64,000 nt of DNA from Mesorhizobium sp. LMG 17147 (GCF_024297145.1 NZ_JANCTC010000012.1:87695-151694), one strand, 5' to 3'. Shown: positions 34,071 through 43,216, counted from the stretch's first letter. Made by a program: numbers and translations. Notes: generated by a model from the letters alone, not told the origin.

Positions 34071-34874
34071 CTATAAACCGGCGTTTCGGCGCCAGCGACG
34101 CTCCCAGAACTCCCGGCAGAGCAGCCCGGCATAGGCGGTGTTGGCATCGTAGTAGCGGCGCCACAAGCGTCGCGGCTCCTGGACGACGCGGAACAGCCAC
34201 TCCAGGCCGGCCGCTTGTATCAGCCTCGGCGCACGGGCAACCTTGCCGCCATAGACGTCGAAACTGCCGCCCACGCCCATCACGAAGCTTGGGGCGAGTT
34301 CATCGCGGTAGCGTTTGAGAAAGCGTTCCTTCCGCGGTGTCGGCATGGCCACCAACAGGCAGTCGGCATCAGAGGCGTTGATCGCCGCGACGATCCCGGC
34401 CTCGTCCTCCGGCTTGAAATAGCCGTTGCGCGTTCCCGCTATGCTGAGGCTCGGATGCTCATTGGCAAGTCTCGCTACGACCGCATCGAGAACGTGCTGT
34501 TCGGCCCCCAGCAGATACGGCCTGAATCCACGCATCGCGCAGAGGCTCAGCAGATTGATCATGATGTCGACGCCCGCCACCCGCTCGGGCAACGCGACGC
34601 CGCACAAACGCGCGCCCCAAAGCACGCCGATGCCATCGACATTGACCACGTCCGCCCCGGCCACGTCCTCGCGCAGTTCGGCATTCTGGCGCATGGTCAC
34701 CAGCTTGGCGACGTTAACCACCACATGATGCAGCGGCCGCCGCAGGGTCATCGCCTCTTCGGCGATGGCCAGCGTCTCTGCCATGGTCAGCGCATGGATA
34801 GGTGCGCCAAGGAACTCCCGGCGCCGTGACGCCAACAGGGAATGCTGCGCCCATGCCGGGGCGTGCGCGCTCAT
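34071..34874 (-). CDS. WecG/TagA/CpsF family glycosyltransferase
   Basis: A 267-residue GT26-family transferase. The family is recognised by 'EFLGAPIHALTMAETLAIAE', 'HHVVVNVAKLVTM', 'ADVVNVDGIGVLWGARLCG' and 'CLLVAMPTPRKERFLKRYRD' ending in 'GVGGSFDVYGGKVARAP'. Enterobacterial WecG adds ManNAcA and TagA adds ManNAc to a lipid-linked first sugar; the wecB and wecC homologues immediately upstream make exactly that donor, so a ManNAcA transferase is the best call. ATG 34874 overlaps the wecC stop (GCATGAG), implying one operon. Confidence 0.88.
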   Translation of the reverse strand: MSAHAPAWAQHSLLASRRREFLGAPIHALTMAETLAIAEEAMTLRRPLHHVVVNVAKLVTMRQNAELREDVAGADVVNVDGIGVLWGARLCGVALPERVAGVDIMINLLSLCAMRGFRPYLLGAEQHVLDAVVARLANEHPSLSIAGTRNGYFKPEDEAGIVAAINASDADCLLVAMPTPRKERFLKRYRDELAPSFVMGVGGSFDVYGGKVARAPRLIQAAGLEWLFRVVQEPRRLWRRYYDANTAYAGLLCREFWERRWRRNAGL

Positions 34875-36202
34875 GCGGCCTGCTCCCTTGCAAGCGGCAC
34901 TTGTGCGATCTCTGGTTTCTTGCCTTCGATGCGGGCGTCCGGCTTGCGCGCCTTGCGCCACGTCCACAGGCCCCTCGTATCGACGAGCTTCTTGTCCTTG
35001 AGCGCTTCGGGGTCGACCAGATTGAATTGCCGATGGTCGACCAGCAGGACGACGATATCGGATTTGTCGATGGCTGAAAGTGCATCGGTGAACACGATGC
35101 CTCTGCCCTCGAGCTCGTGCGGCAGCGCATTTGTGTTGGGTTCAGCCGCAATGATCTTCACATTGGGGATATCGGACAGAAGCTTCACCACTTCGACGGC
35201 CGGGCTCTCGCGCAAATCGTCGATGTTGGCTTTGAAGCTGAGGCCAAGACAGGCGATCGTCTGTTTGCAGGAGGGATCGAGCAAGGCCTCGATATCCCTG
35301 ACCACCGACATGGGCCGCTCGGAATTGATCCGGCGTGCCGAAGCCATCAACCGCGTGCTGTTGGGTGCGGCATCGATGATAAAATATGGATCGACCGCAA
35401 TGCAGTGACCGCCAACGCCCGGGCTCGGCTGGAGGATGTTCACGCGAGGGTGCCGATTGGCGAGATCGATCACTTCCCATACATTGAGAGACAGATCCTG
35501 ACACACTGCGGCAAGCTCGTTGGCAAAGGCGATGTTGACGTCGCGGAATGCGTTCTCCGTCAGTTTCACCAGCTCAGCACTTTCGGCCGTTGTCATGAAC
35601 AGGTCGCCGGTGACGAAGGTCGAATAGAGTGCCGCGGTCCGTTCCGACGATTTGCGGGACAATCCACCGATCGAGCGATCATTGTTGATCAGCTCGGTCA
35701 GCACCTTTCCCGGCAGCACGCGCTCCGGCGAATAGGCGACCAGCACATCGGCGTCTTCGCCATGCTGGACAGGAAATTTGAGATCGGGCCGCAATTCGGC
35801 AAGCAGCCCGGTCATGATCCGCGTGGTTCCGACCGGCGATGTCGACTCCAATACCACAAGGTCTCCCCGCTTCAGCACTGGGGCGATGCTTCGTGCCGCC
35901 GCGAGCACGTAGGTGACGTCCGGCTTATGGTCGTGGGTCATCGGGGTCGGCACGGCGATGATATAGGCGTCCGCCGGCTGCGGCGTGCTGTAGGCCATGA
36001 GCTTGCCGTTCGCCACGACCTTCTGGATCAGACCGTCAAGGTCCGGCTCGACGATGTGGATTTCGCCGCGGTTAACCTTCTCGACCACCGCTCCGTTGAC
36101 ATCGACGCCAATGACGTTGAGCCCGCGGCTGGCGAAAATGGCGCAGGTCGGCAGGCCGATATAGCCCATGCCGATTACGGAAACGGTTTTGATTTCAGCC
36201 AT
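34871..36202 (-). CDS. wecC: UDP-N-acetyl-D-mannosamine dehydrogenase
   Basis: A 443-residue UDP-sugar 6-dehydrogenase that oxidises UDP-ManNAc to UDP-ManNAcA with two NAD+. The N-terminal fold 'VSVIGMGYIGLPTCAIFASRG' binds NAD. 'AVPTPM' and 'LESTSPVGTT' are family segments; 'PERVLPG', the helix around 'AELVKLTENAFRDVNIAFANE' and the catalytic Cys in 'GVGGHCIAVDPYF' match the WecC/EpsD group. The C-terminal domain has 'GLSFKANIDDLRESPA'. ATG 36202 is preferred because it opens MAEIKTVSV directly before the NAD fold; it overlaps the end of wecB by eight bases. Order wecB-wecC-wecG-like. Confidence 0.92.
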   Translation of the reverse strand: MAEIKTVSVIGMGYIGLPTCAIFASRGLNVIGVDVNGAVVEKVNRGEIHIVEPDLDGLIQKVVANGKLMAYSTPQPADAYIIAVPTPMTHDHKPDVTYVLAAARSIAPVLKRGDLVVLESTSPVGTTRIMTGLLAELRPDLKFPVQHGEDADVLVAYSPERVLPGKVLTELINNDRSIGGLSRKSSERTAALYSTFVTGDLFMTTAESAELVKLTENAFRDVNIAFANELAAVCQDLSLNVWEVIDLANRHPRVNILQPSPGVGGHCIAVDPYFIIDAAPNSTRLMASARRINSERPMSVVRDIEALLDPSCKQTIACLGLSFKANIDDLRESPAVEVVKLLSDIPNVKIIAAEPNTNALPHELEGRGIVFTDALSAIDKSDIVVLLVDHRQFNLVDPEALKDKKLVDTRGLWTWRKARKPDARIEGKKPEIAQVPLAREQAA

Positions 36203-37349
36203 GATGCAGCAGTTCCTCAACAATCCGGTTACTGGCCCGGCCATCGCCATATGGGTTGTGTCGTTCCGCCATGCCGCGATAGGCAGCCTGATCGTCGAGC
36301 AGGCGATTGGCGTTGAACAGGATTTTCTCGACATCGGTGCCGACAAGACGGGCGGTGCCGGCCACGATCCCCTCGGGTCGCTCGGTATTTTCGCGCATTA
36401 CCAGCACCGGCTTGCCGAGTGAAGGCGCTTCTTCCTGCACGCCACCGCTATCGGTAAGCACCAGATAGCTCTGCTTCTGCAGGTACAGGAACGGCAGATA
36501 GTCCTGCGGCTCGATCAGGTGGATGTTCGGCACGCCTTCCAGGTCTGCGTTGACCACTGAGCGCACATTGGGGTTTGGATGGACAGGGTAGACGATCTGC
36601 ACGTCTCCGCGCGCCGCCAATCCCTTCAACGCCGTACAGATGCGCTGGATGCCGCCGTCGAAATTCTCGCGGCGATGGCCGGTGACGAGGATCATCTTCT
36701 TGGAAGGGTCGAGGAAAGGGAAGCGGGCAGCGAGCTTCGCGTTCATCAGCCTGTCGGCATCGATCGCGCTTGAAAAATGCAACAGTGTGTCGATCACCGT
36801 GTTACCGGTCACGAAGATGGTGCTTTCGGCTTTTCCTTCGGCGATGAGGTTGTCGCGCGCCTGAACGGTCGGCGCAAAATGCCAGGTGGCGATGTCGCCG
36901 GCAATCTTGCGGTTCAGTTCTTCAGGAAACGGCGAGTTGATGTTGTGGCTGCGCAATCCTGCTTCGACATGAGCGACCGGGATACGCTTGTAGAAAGCAG
37001 CCAGAGCCGCGGCCATCGCCGTGGTGGTGTCGCCCTGTACCATGACGATATCGGGCTTGGCCTTGTCCAGCACCTCGGCCATGCCCAGGAGCACGCGCGA
37101 GGTCACGTCGAACAGCGACTGGCCGGGTTGCATGATGTTGAGATCGTGATGCACAGGCAGGCCGGTCAGCTCGACAACCTGGTCGACCATTTCGCGATGC
37201 TGGGCGGTTATGCATATTTCGGTGATGAAGCCTGGATGAGCAAGGGCGGCACGCGCCACTGGAAAGCATTTGAGTGCCTCCGGCCTCGTGCCGAACACGA
37301 TCAGCAGTCTCTGCCTCGATGGCAGTTTTGGACGGGAAAGGACGTTCAT
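36195..37349 (-). CDS. wecB: UDP-N-acetylglucosamine 2-epimerase (non-hydrolysing)
   Basis: A 384-residue epimerase converting UDP-GlcNAc to UDP-ManNAc. Family segments: 'LIVFGTRPEALKCFPVARA', 'QHREMVDQV', 'VQGDTTTAMAAALAAFY', 'VAHVEAGLRSHNINSPFPEE', 'VTGHRRENFDGGIQRIC', 'HPNPNVR' and 'LTDSGGVQEEAPSLGKPVLV'. It is the first gene of the three-gene ManNAcA operon; the 200 bases upstream carry a CtrA-like box (37444-37458) and divergent transcription of the next gene. Confidence 0.93.
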   Translation of the reverse strand: MNVLSRPKLPSRQRLLIVFGTRPEALKCFPVARAALAHPGFITEICITAQHREMVDQVVELTGLPVHHDLNIMQPGQSLFDVTSRVLLGMAEVLDKAKPDIVMVQGDTTTAMAAALAAFYKRIPVAHVEAGLRSHNINSPFPEELNRKIAGDIATWHFAPTVQARDNLIAEGKAESTIFVTGNTVIDTLLHFSSAIDADRLMNAKLAARFPFLDPSKKMILVTGHRRENFDGGIQRICTALKGLAARGDVQIVYPVHPNPNVRSVVNADLEGVPNIHLIEPQDYLPFLYLQKQSYLVLTDSGGVQEEAPSLGKPVLVMRENTERPEGIVAGTARLVGTDVEKILFNANRLLDDQAAYRGMAERHNPYGDGRASNRIVEELLHHG

Positions 37350-37443
37350 CGCTGATCCTGGTCGCCTGCAGCCTTCGGGACATGCCGACTATTGCCCGCA
37401 CGAGTTATAATAGCGTCGAGAAGCGCCTTCGTGATCTCAATTC

Positions 37444-37458
37444 TTAATATATGATTAA
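37444..37458. promoter_or_regulatory. CtrA-type box between wecB and the GINT1-like gene
   Basis: TTAA, seven bases (TATATGA) and TTAA followed by C form a perfect full CtrA consensus (TTAA-N7-TTAA). It lies 95 bases upstream of the wecB start and 94 bases upstream of the divergent gene at 37552. CtrA is the alphaproteobacterial cell-cycle regulator. The AT-rich context raises the chance of random occurrence. Confidence 0.4.
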
Positions 37459-37551
37459 CAACCAAGGCCGCGTTCTCCCGGGTTAACTCTTGTGAAAGGG
37501 TTGGGCTGACAAGTAGTCTATGGCAGTAGTCTTGAAAAAGAATATATTGGA

Positions 37552-38994
37552 TTGACTAATATTTTAATCATCGGCCACGCCGACGCATCCCGGCGCTGGG
37601 AAAATGAGCTTCTGGCGCGGTTGAGTGCGGCTGGACATGCGGTTTCGAGCAGCCGCGCGCCGACGCCTGAACCCAATGCGCGCACGATGGATAATGTGCT
37701 GGCGCTCGAGGGCCGGCGCTTCGGCCCCTCACTGGCAAGCCGTTCCCGGCCGTTGCCATCCGGCGACACCGGCCCAGTCGATCTTATAGTCGATCTCACC
37801 GCTAGCGCCGCACGACGGGGCACGCCTGTCCTGACGCTCGAATTTTGCGGCCACAGCAGCTTTGCCGCGGGCATGACCGAGATGCTGGCGAGCGGGCGGT
37901 TGCCCGAACTCACCGCGCGCCTCGACGGCGTTGCCGTCGCCAGGGCACGGCCGATGATCAGCGATCGGCTATGGCTCTCCCGGACCAGCAACGACCTGCT
38001 CGCCGGCGCCATCTCCGTGATTGCCCAATGTATCGCCGGCTTTTCCGCGGGCAAACTTGCGCCGATTATTGAGAGGCCGGCGCCGCCCCTGCAGAAGGGC
38101 GGATTTATCAGGCACTATCTGCCCTTTTTCGGCAGGGGAATGGTCGACCGCGCGGTGCAAAAACTGCGACGTGGTCGGCGCCCCTTCTATTGGCAGGTTG
38201 CTTACCGGCTGATCGACGGTCCAGGCGTCGCCGAAACCGGTCGACTCGACGGTAAGCCGTTCACCGTGCTTGCCGATGACGGGCAGCGCTTCTACGCCGA
38301 TCCGTTCGTTCTCGAGCGCGACGGCCGCCATTTTCTGTTTGTCGAGGAATTTCCCTATGCCACGGGCCGCGGCGTGATTTCGGTAGCCGAACTCGGCACC
38401 GACGGCACTTTCGGCGTGCCGAAGGTGGTGCTGGAGGAAGCGCATCACCTGTCATATCCGCAGGTGTTCGCTCACTCCGGCGAGATTTTCATGATCCCGG
38501 AAAGCGCTACGGCGCGCGAACTGGTGCTCTACCGTGCCGTGCAGTTTCCGGATCGCTGGGTACGCGATACGGTGCTGATGACGAACAGGGATTTCAACGA
38601 CGCCACGCTGCTCGAATCCGACGGCCGCTTCTGGCTGTTGGGGACTGAGCGGTTCGGTCACGGTAGCGCGTCTGACACGATGGCGGTCTATTCCGCCCCG
38701 GCATTGCGTGGGCCGTGGGCTGCGCACGCGCTCAATCCCGTCGCGGTCGACCACTCCGCCACTCGGCCAGGCGGCGCCTTTATCCGCCAGGAGGGCTCGC
38801 TGCTGCTGCCGGTGCAAAACGGCTCAAGAGCCTATGGTGGCGGCCTGGGGTTAATGCGACTGGATCGGCTTGATGATTTCGATATCCGTTTCGAACTGCC
38901 CCGCCCAATCGATCCGGGGCCGGCATGGGCCCGCGCGGGCATTCACACGCTCAACCGCGCGGGACGTGTCGAGGTCGTGGACAGCGCCGGCTGA
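37552..38994 (+). CDS. GINT1-like N-terminal domain protein, putative sugar-modifying or transfer enzyme
   Basis: A 480-residue protein with two parts. The first about 190 residues look like an acyl- or formyltransferase-like or orphan alpha/beta domain ('ILIIGHADASRRWENELLAR', 'LEFCGHSSFAAGM') and have no firm family. The rest resembles the beta-propeller N-terminal domain of plant glucosamine inositolphosphorylceramide transferase 1, with repeated blades such as 'RFYADPFVLERDGRHFLFVE', 'YPQVFAHSGEIFMIPES' and 'DATLLESDGRFWLLGTE'. The start codon appears to be TTG at 37552 with no good ribosome-binding site. It sits between wecB and the Wzy-like gene, so a role in decorating or transferring the polysaccharide is plausible but unproven. 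Confidence 0.65.
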   Translation: MTNILIIGHADASRRWENELLARLSAAGHAVSSSRAPTPEPNARTMDNVLALEGRRFGPSLASRSRPLPSGDTGPVDLIVDLTASAARRGTPVLTLEFCGHSSFAAGMTEMLASGRLPELTARLDGVAVARARPMISDRLWLSRTSNDLLAGAISVIAQCIAGFSAGKLAPIIERPAPPLQKGGFIRHYLPFFGRGMVDRAVQKLRRGRRPFYWQVAYRLIDGPGVAETGRLDGKPFTVLADDGQRFYADPFVLERDGRHFLFVEEFPYATGRGVISVAELGTDGTFGVPKVVLEEAHHLSYPQVFAHSGEIFMIPESATARELVLYRAVQFPDRWVRDTVLMTNRDFNDATLLESDGRFWLLGTERFGHGSASDTMAVYSAPALRGPWAAHALNPVAVDHSATRPGGAFIRQEGSLLLPVQNGSRAYGGGLGLMRLDRLDDFDIRFELPRPIDPGPAWARAGIHTLNRAGRVEVVDSAG

Positions 38995-39013
38995 CCGGAT
39001 TTGAGGCCCGTGC

Positions 39014-40291
39014 TTAACGAGATCCAGCCGGCTTCAATGCCGCGACCGAAGACTGGTCCCTGTAGGCAAGCAGCAACACCACGATGATCGTCATGTCCGG
39101 CGTTTTTGACGAAAGCGCGTTGTTCGACAGCGCAGCAAGCAAGAACGTTATGGTGCCGATCCATGCCGGCAGCGGCGCCCCTCGCAGCAGCCGGAAGACA
39201 AACCAGAATATCAGCGCTGTAAACAGCAGGGCTATGGGCAGGCCGAAGAGCAAGATGATTACCACAGGCGCGCTTTCGATGTAGGGCAGATGCAGCTTCT
39301 GCCTGACGATCGCCAGCAGGTCGTCAACGTTCATGCCGAACAGGATGTCGTTCCAGCTGACTAGTCCGAACACCTGGTAAATGGTCACCCGGGCCATGAA
39401 GTTTTCGTCGAAGATGGTGTTGCTGAACCGATTCAGCAGACCGCCCGCAAACAGTACAGCTACGAGCACCGCACCACCGGCGACGGTGAACATCAGTACG
39501 ACAAATTTGGCCTGCCGCTCGTATTTGAGCGATAGGCCCGGCCAGGGCACGAACAGCAGCAGAATGAGGATTTCCGCCGTCGCGAGCATCAGCGCAGCGC
39601 GAGCGCCTGACGCAGCGCAACCGATGAATAACAGCAAGATCGCCATCACCCGCGCCCAAATGCGCCAGTGCGTCAGCGGCACAAATCCGATGGTCGTGGC
39701 GCAGAGCGCGCCCAGTGCCAGCGGATGAGCCGACAGGCCAGTTGGCCTGAATTGCAGTTCGTTCAAGCCATAGGGCAACAACCGATGTTGAGTCACCGCC
39801 TCGATGGTGCCGATGACAGCGCTCAGGACCGCCATTCCAAGCACGACGTCTCCCAACGCCCGCCGCACCTCTGCATTCAATGCCAGCATCAGCAGGCCTG
39901 TGGCGCCGGCCACCAGATAGGTATCGATGATGAAGCCGGAGGAGCCCGCACGGCCGGTAACGAACAAATAAGGCACCAGCGCGAACATCAGCACCGAATA
40001 GCGGATCAAAGCCTTGAATATTCCAATTTCATCGCCGTGCAGCAAAAACGGCCGGCTGAAAAGAACGATAGGAAGCAGTAGGATGATCGCATAGGTGCCG
40101 AAATGCAGCTTTTCGTAGAACGAGCCTCCCTGGGCCGTATAGTCGACGACCATGTTCATCACTTGCGGCGACACCGTAAAGCGAAGCAGGAGCGCGAACG
40201 CTGCACATAGGAAAAACAGCAGCGACAGCGCGTTCTGACGGCGCGCTCGACTGGACAACACTCGTTCCGAAGTGGCAGCGGGATAGCTCAT
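39014..40291 (-). CDS. O-antigen polymerase/ligase family membrane protein (Wzy-like)
   Basis: A 425-residue membrane protein with about 11-12 helices. The family signature of the O-antigen ligase/polymerase group is a long periplasmic loop near the end and 'LSAHPLALGALCATTIGFVPL' in the middle. 'GCAASGARAALMLATAEILILL' matches the region with the conserved arginine. ATG 40291 opens MSYPAATSERV, followed by the first helix ('NALSLLFFLCAAFALLLRF'); upstream frame is non-conserved and excluded. It probably polymerises repeat units, though a ligase is not ruled out. Confidence 0.8.
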   Translation of the reverse strand: MSYPAATSERVLSSRARRQNALSLLFFLCAAFALLLRFTVSPQVMNMVVDYTAQGGSFYEKLHFGTYAIILLLPIVLFSRPFLLHGDEIGIFKALIRYSVLMFALVPYLFVTGRAGSSGFIIDTYLVAGATGLLMLALNAEVRRALGDVVLGMAVLSAVIGTIEAVTQHRLLPYGLNELQFRPTGLSAHPLALGALCATTIGFVPLTHWRIWARVMAILLLFIGCAASGARAALMLATAEILILLLFVPWPGLSLKYERQAKFVVLMFTVAGGAVLVAVLFAGGLLNRFSNTIFDENFMARVTIYQVFGLVSWNDILFGMNVDDLLAIVRQKLHLPYIESAPVVIILLFGLPIALLFTALIFWFVFRLLRGAPLPAWIGTITFLLAALSNNALSSKTPDMTIIVVLLLAYRDQSSVAALKPAGSR

Positions 40292-40457
40292 GGCCCATCC
40301 AAATGGCGATATTCGAACGGCATTCTGGGCAACGAATCCCTTCAGCGTCCGCCAAGCGGACCGTGTGAACGGCAAAATGGGCCAACTTGGAAAATAAGAT
40401 GTTAACGATGTTTCTGTAGAGCAGGCCAAGCGTAATGATTTAACAAGGGTTGTCACC

Positions 40458-42008
40458 ATGTCTGCCGGTTCCGGCACCCCCCCTATCTCCGCGGCGGCTT
40501 CCAACAACAGTGCATTCGAGCGTATTGCCAATGCACGGCGCAGGGCATTGCTGCAACAGCATGGCCCAGTCGCGGCGCTAAGCTCCGCACCGGTGACGCC
40601 GCAACCTCCGGAGCCTGTCGCCACGGTGACCCTGGACAAGATCGGCGATTTCCTCGAGCTCGATTTTCGACGCCTGTTCGTCTGGCTGCGGGCCGGCCTG
40701 GCCCTGGCGCTCATGCTGGCGGTAATCGGCGGCATTGTCGGCGGCGCCTATGCATTGCTGAGCAAGCAGCGTTACACCGTCACGACGGAGGTCCTCATCA
40801 ACCCTTCCAATTTGCAGGTTGTGGAAAACGACCTCTACTCGCAACCGGGCCAGGTCGATAGCCAGCTGCTCAGCACACGCAGCAAGCAGCGTATCCTGAC
40901 CTCGGGCAACGTGCTTTCCCGTGTGGTGGACGAACTGAATCTGACTCACGATCCAGAATTCTTCGATCCGGACCGGAGCACATCCTCGTCTGGCGCTGTG
41001 CCGAAGCCCGACCCGAGGCTCATCGCGTTGAAGAATCTGGCGGACCGGGTAGACGCCATAGCGGACCCGACATCGTTCGTCACAACCCTCTCTGTATCTG
41101 CGGAAACCACCGCCAAGGCGATCCTGATCTCGCAGGCCATAGTCAAAAACTTCCAGGAAGAACTGGCCAAGGCCGAAGCTGCCGGCGCCAGCCGTGCCGC
41201 GGCAGCCCTCGACAGCCGGCTTGGCCAACTCAAGAGCGACGTGCAGGCAGCCGAAGAGAAGGTCGAGAGCTACAGGCGTAGCCACAATCTGTCCACCAGC
41301 AATGGCCAGCTTGTCAGTTCGCAGACAATGACGCAGCTCAATGGCGAAATCGTCGATGCGCAATCGCGCGTCATTGCCGCGCAGGCAAGCTACGACGCCC
41401 TGGTTGCCTCCGGCATCAATGGGGCAAATCCCGACCCCACGGTTTCGGAAGCGTTCGCAGCGCTGCGCGACAGGTCAAACAGCCTGCGGCAGCAGATCGA
41501 TTCACAGTCGATGACCTTCGGCCCGCGTCACCCGACGATTGTCAGGCTCAGGACGGAGCTCGAGACCGTCAACTCGCAACTCCGGGCCGAGTTCTCCCGC
41601 ACCGTCGGCACGGCAAAGGCCAGCCTGGACAAGGCCAGGGCCTCGTTGGCTTCTCTCAACGCCAGGATGAACGATCTGAAGAGCAATGTATTCACCGACA
41701 GCGAGTCCGAAGTCGCCCTGCGTGAACTTGAACGCGATGCCGCCTCGAAGAGAGCCGTCTATGAGAGCTTCCTGTCACGTGCACGCCAAATCAGCGAGCG
41801 CGAGCAGATCGACACGACAAACGTACAGGTGATTTCGACCGCGGTGCCCCCGCCCGCGCGCTCATGGCCCCCGCGCACTGTCCTGGTAGCAGGCGCAGGA
41901 GCGTTCGCAGGCTTTGCCCTGGGCATGCTGCTGGCCATCGGCATGGGCATCATCCGCGACATGCGCCGGCCGCCGAACCGATCAGGCCTTGCCGCCAGCC
42001 GAGCCTGA
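40458..42008 (+). CDS. Wzz/GumC-type polysaccharide chain-length protein without kinase domain
   Basis: A 516-residue PCP-2-type protein. A polar lead of about 70 residues precedes the first membrane helix (about 77-99, 'LRAGLALALMLAVIGGIVGG'). A periplasmic Wzz domain ('RYTVTTEVLINPSNLQVVEN', 'LLSTRSKQRILTSGNVLSRV') follows, then long coiled-coil stretches (about 220-400) and the closing helix near 476-496 ('AGAFAGFALGMLLAIGMGII'). There is no Walker A motif or tyrosine cluster after the last helix, so it lacks the BY-kinase found in Wzc and ExoP; a kinase may be encoded elsewhere. Divergent from the Wzy-like gene (166 bases), and followed eight bases later by a glycosyltransferase gene. Confidence 0.87.
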   Translation: MSAGSGTPPISAAASNNSAFERIANARRRALLQQHGPVAALSSAPVTPQPPEPVATVTLDKIGDFLELDFRRLFVWLRAGLALALMLAVIGGIVGGAYALLSKQRYTVTTEVLINPSNLQVVENDLYSQPGQVDSQLLSTRSKQRILTSGNVLSRVVDELNLTHDPEFFDPDRSTSSSGAVPKPDPRLIALKNLADRVDAIADPTSFVTTLSVSAETTAKAILISQAIVKNFQEELAKAEAAGASRAAAALDSRLGQLKSDVQAAEEKVESYRRSHNLSTSNGQLVSSQTMTQLNGEIVDAQSRVIAAQASYDALVASGINGANPDPTVSEAFAALRDRSNSLRQQIDSQSMTFGPRHPTIVRLRTELETVNSQLRAEFSRTVGTAKASLDKARASLASLNARMNDLKSNVFTDSESEVALRELERDAASKRAVYESFLSRARQISEREQIDTTNVQVISTAVPPPARSWPPRTVLVAGAGAFAGFALGMLLAIGMGIIRDMRRPPNRSGLAASRA

Positions 42009-42016
42009 AGCAAGGC

Positions 42017-43123
42017 ATGGTGAAGCGCATCGTTTTCCACATCGCCAGCCTGAGGGGCGGCGGCGCCGAACGTGTCTTCGTCCTGATGGCAAATGAACTG
42101 GCGTCGCGTGGCCACGAGGTCACGCTTTTTACCTGGAACGCGGAAGGCCCTAACGCCGCGCTGCGTTCCGCTGCCGTGCATCTGGTCGACTTCGGCCTTC
42201 TCTTGCGCGGCGAGGGTTACGCCAAGTCGGCGACGCTGAAAGGCATCGTGCGAAGCGCAAATTTGTTCCGCCGCCTTGATCCTGATGCGGTCTATAGTGC
42301 CCCGGAATTCGCCAATCTGGTGATGGCGCTGTCACTCATGTTGGCCAGAAGCCGGGCAAAATTCTTTCCAAGTTTCCACGCCGCCGCCTCGCTGCCTGCC
42401 AGCGGCCTCGGCGCGAGACTGGCGATCGGGCTTTCCGCGCTGGTTGGCGCGCGTGCAACCAAAGCCATCGCCGTTTCGGCGGGTGTCGGCCGTGACATCA
42501 TCGCCCGCGGCTTCCCCAAATCCAAGGTCGTCGTCATCAACAACCCGCTGCCGCCGGCTGAAGCACCGCAGAGGAATTCCTATGCCTGGCAGGCAGCGTT
42601 GGCGGCGATGGGCGATGGCCCGGTCATCGCCGCCGCCGGACGCCTGGTGCCGGTCAAGGACCACCGGACTTTGCTGCGGGCCTTCGCTGCCCTGCGCGCC
42701 GGCCGCCCTGCCCGGCTTGTCATCTTCGGCGAAGGTCCGCTGGCTGCCGAATTGCACGCCTATGCCGAAGAGACCGGCATCGGCGCGCACGTGCTCTTTG
42801 CCGGCTACGTCAACGACCCCGCAGCTTGCTATGCCGCAGCCGATCTGTTCGTTCTGTCATCGACCAGCGAAGGCTTTGGCAACGTGTTGGTCGAGGCCAT
42901 GGCTGCAGGTGTCCCCGTAATTTCCACCGATGCTCCGCATGGCCCGCGCGAAATACTCGGTGACGGCCGCTTCGGCACCTTGGTGCCGGTCGGTGACGCC
43001 GCAGCCCTGGCAAAGGCGATGGCCGAAATGCTGGATCACCCCATCCCTGCTGCCGTGCTGAAAAACAGGGCGGTGGATTTCACAGTCGACAAGATCGGCG
43101 ATCGCTACGAAGCGTTGCTCTAG
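42017..43123 (+). CDS. GT4 family glycosyltransferase
   Basis: A 368-residue GT-B glycosyltransferase. 'IVFHIASLRGGGAERVFVLM' is the typical GT4 start, 'VIAAAGRLVPVKDHRTLLRAF' opens the donor domain and 'SSTSEGFGNVLVEAMAAGVPVIST' carries the E-x7-E motif. ATG at 42017 lies just after the stop of the chain-length gene, with CAAGG a few bases upstream. Likely assembles the repeat unit of the same polysaccharide; the donor sugar is not readable. Confidence 0.9.
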   Translation: MVKRIVFHIASLRGGGAERVFVLMANELASRGHEVTLFTWNAEGPNAALRSAAVHLVDFGLLLRGEGYAKSATLKGIVRSANLFRRLDPDAVYSAPEFANLVMALSLMLARSRAKFFPSFHAAASLPASGLGARLAIGLSALVGARATKAIAVSAGVGRDIIARGFPKSKVVVINNPLPPAEAPQRNSYAWQAALAAMGDGPVIAAAGRLVPVKDHRTLLRAFAALRAGRPARLVIFGEGPLAAELHAYAEETGIGAHVLFAGYVNDPAACYAAADLFVLSSTSEGFGNVLVEAMAAGVPVISTDAPHGPREILGDGRFGTLVPVGDAAALAKAMAEMLDHPIPAAVLKNRAVDFTVDKIGDRYEALL

Positions 43124-43216
43124 TTGTCGCGCACGGCCAGCAGATCGCTGTTGGATGCGATCGACGCGGTCGGGTTTTGATTGCCGTAATCTCTTCACAA
43201 GCTGAGGCGCAACGAT

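Noticed and set aside
35117..36316. 399-codon plus-strand frame opposite wecC
   Set aside because: Antisense shadow; wecC shows the complete dehydrogenase motif set.
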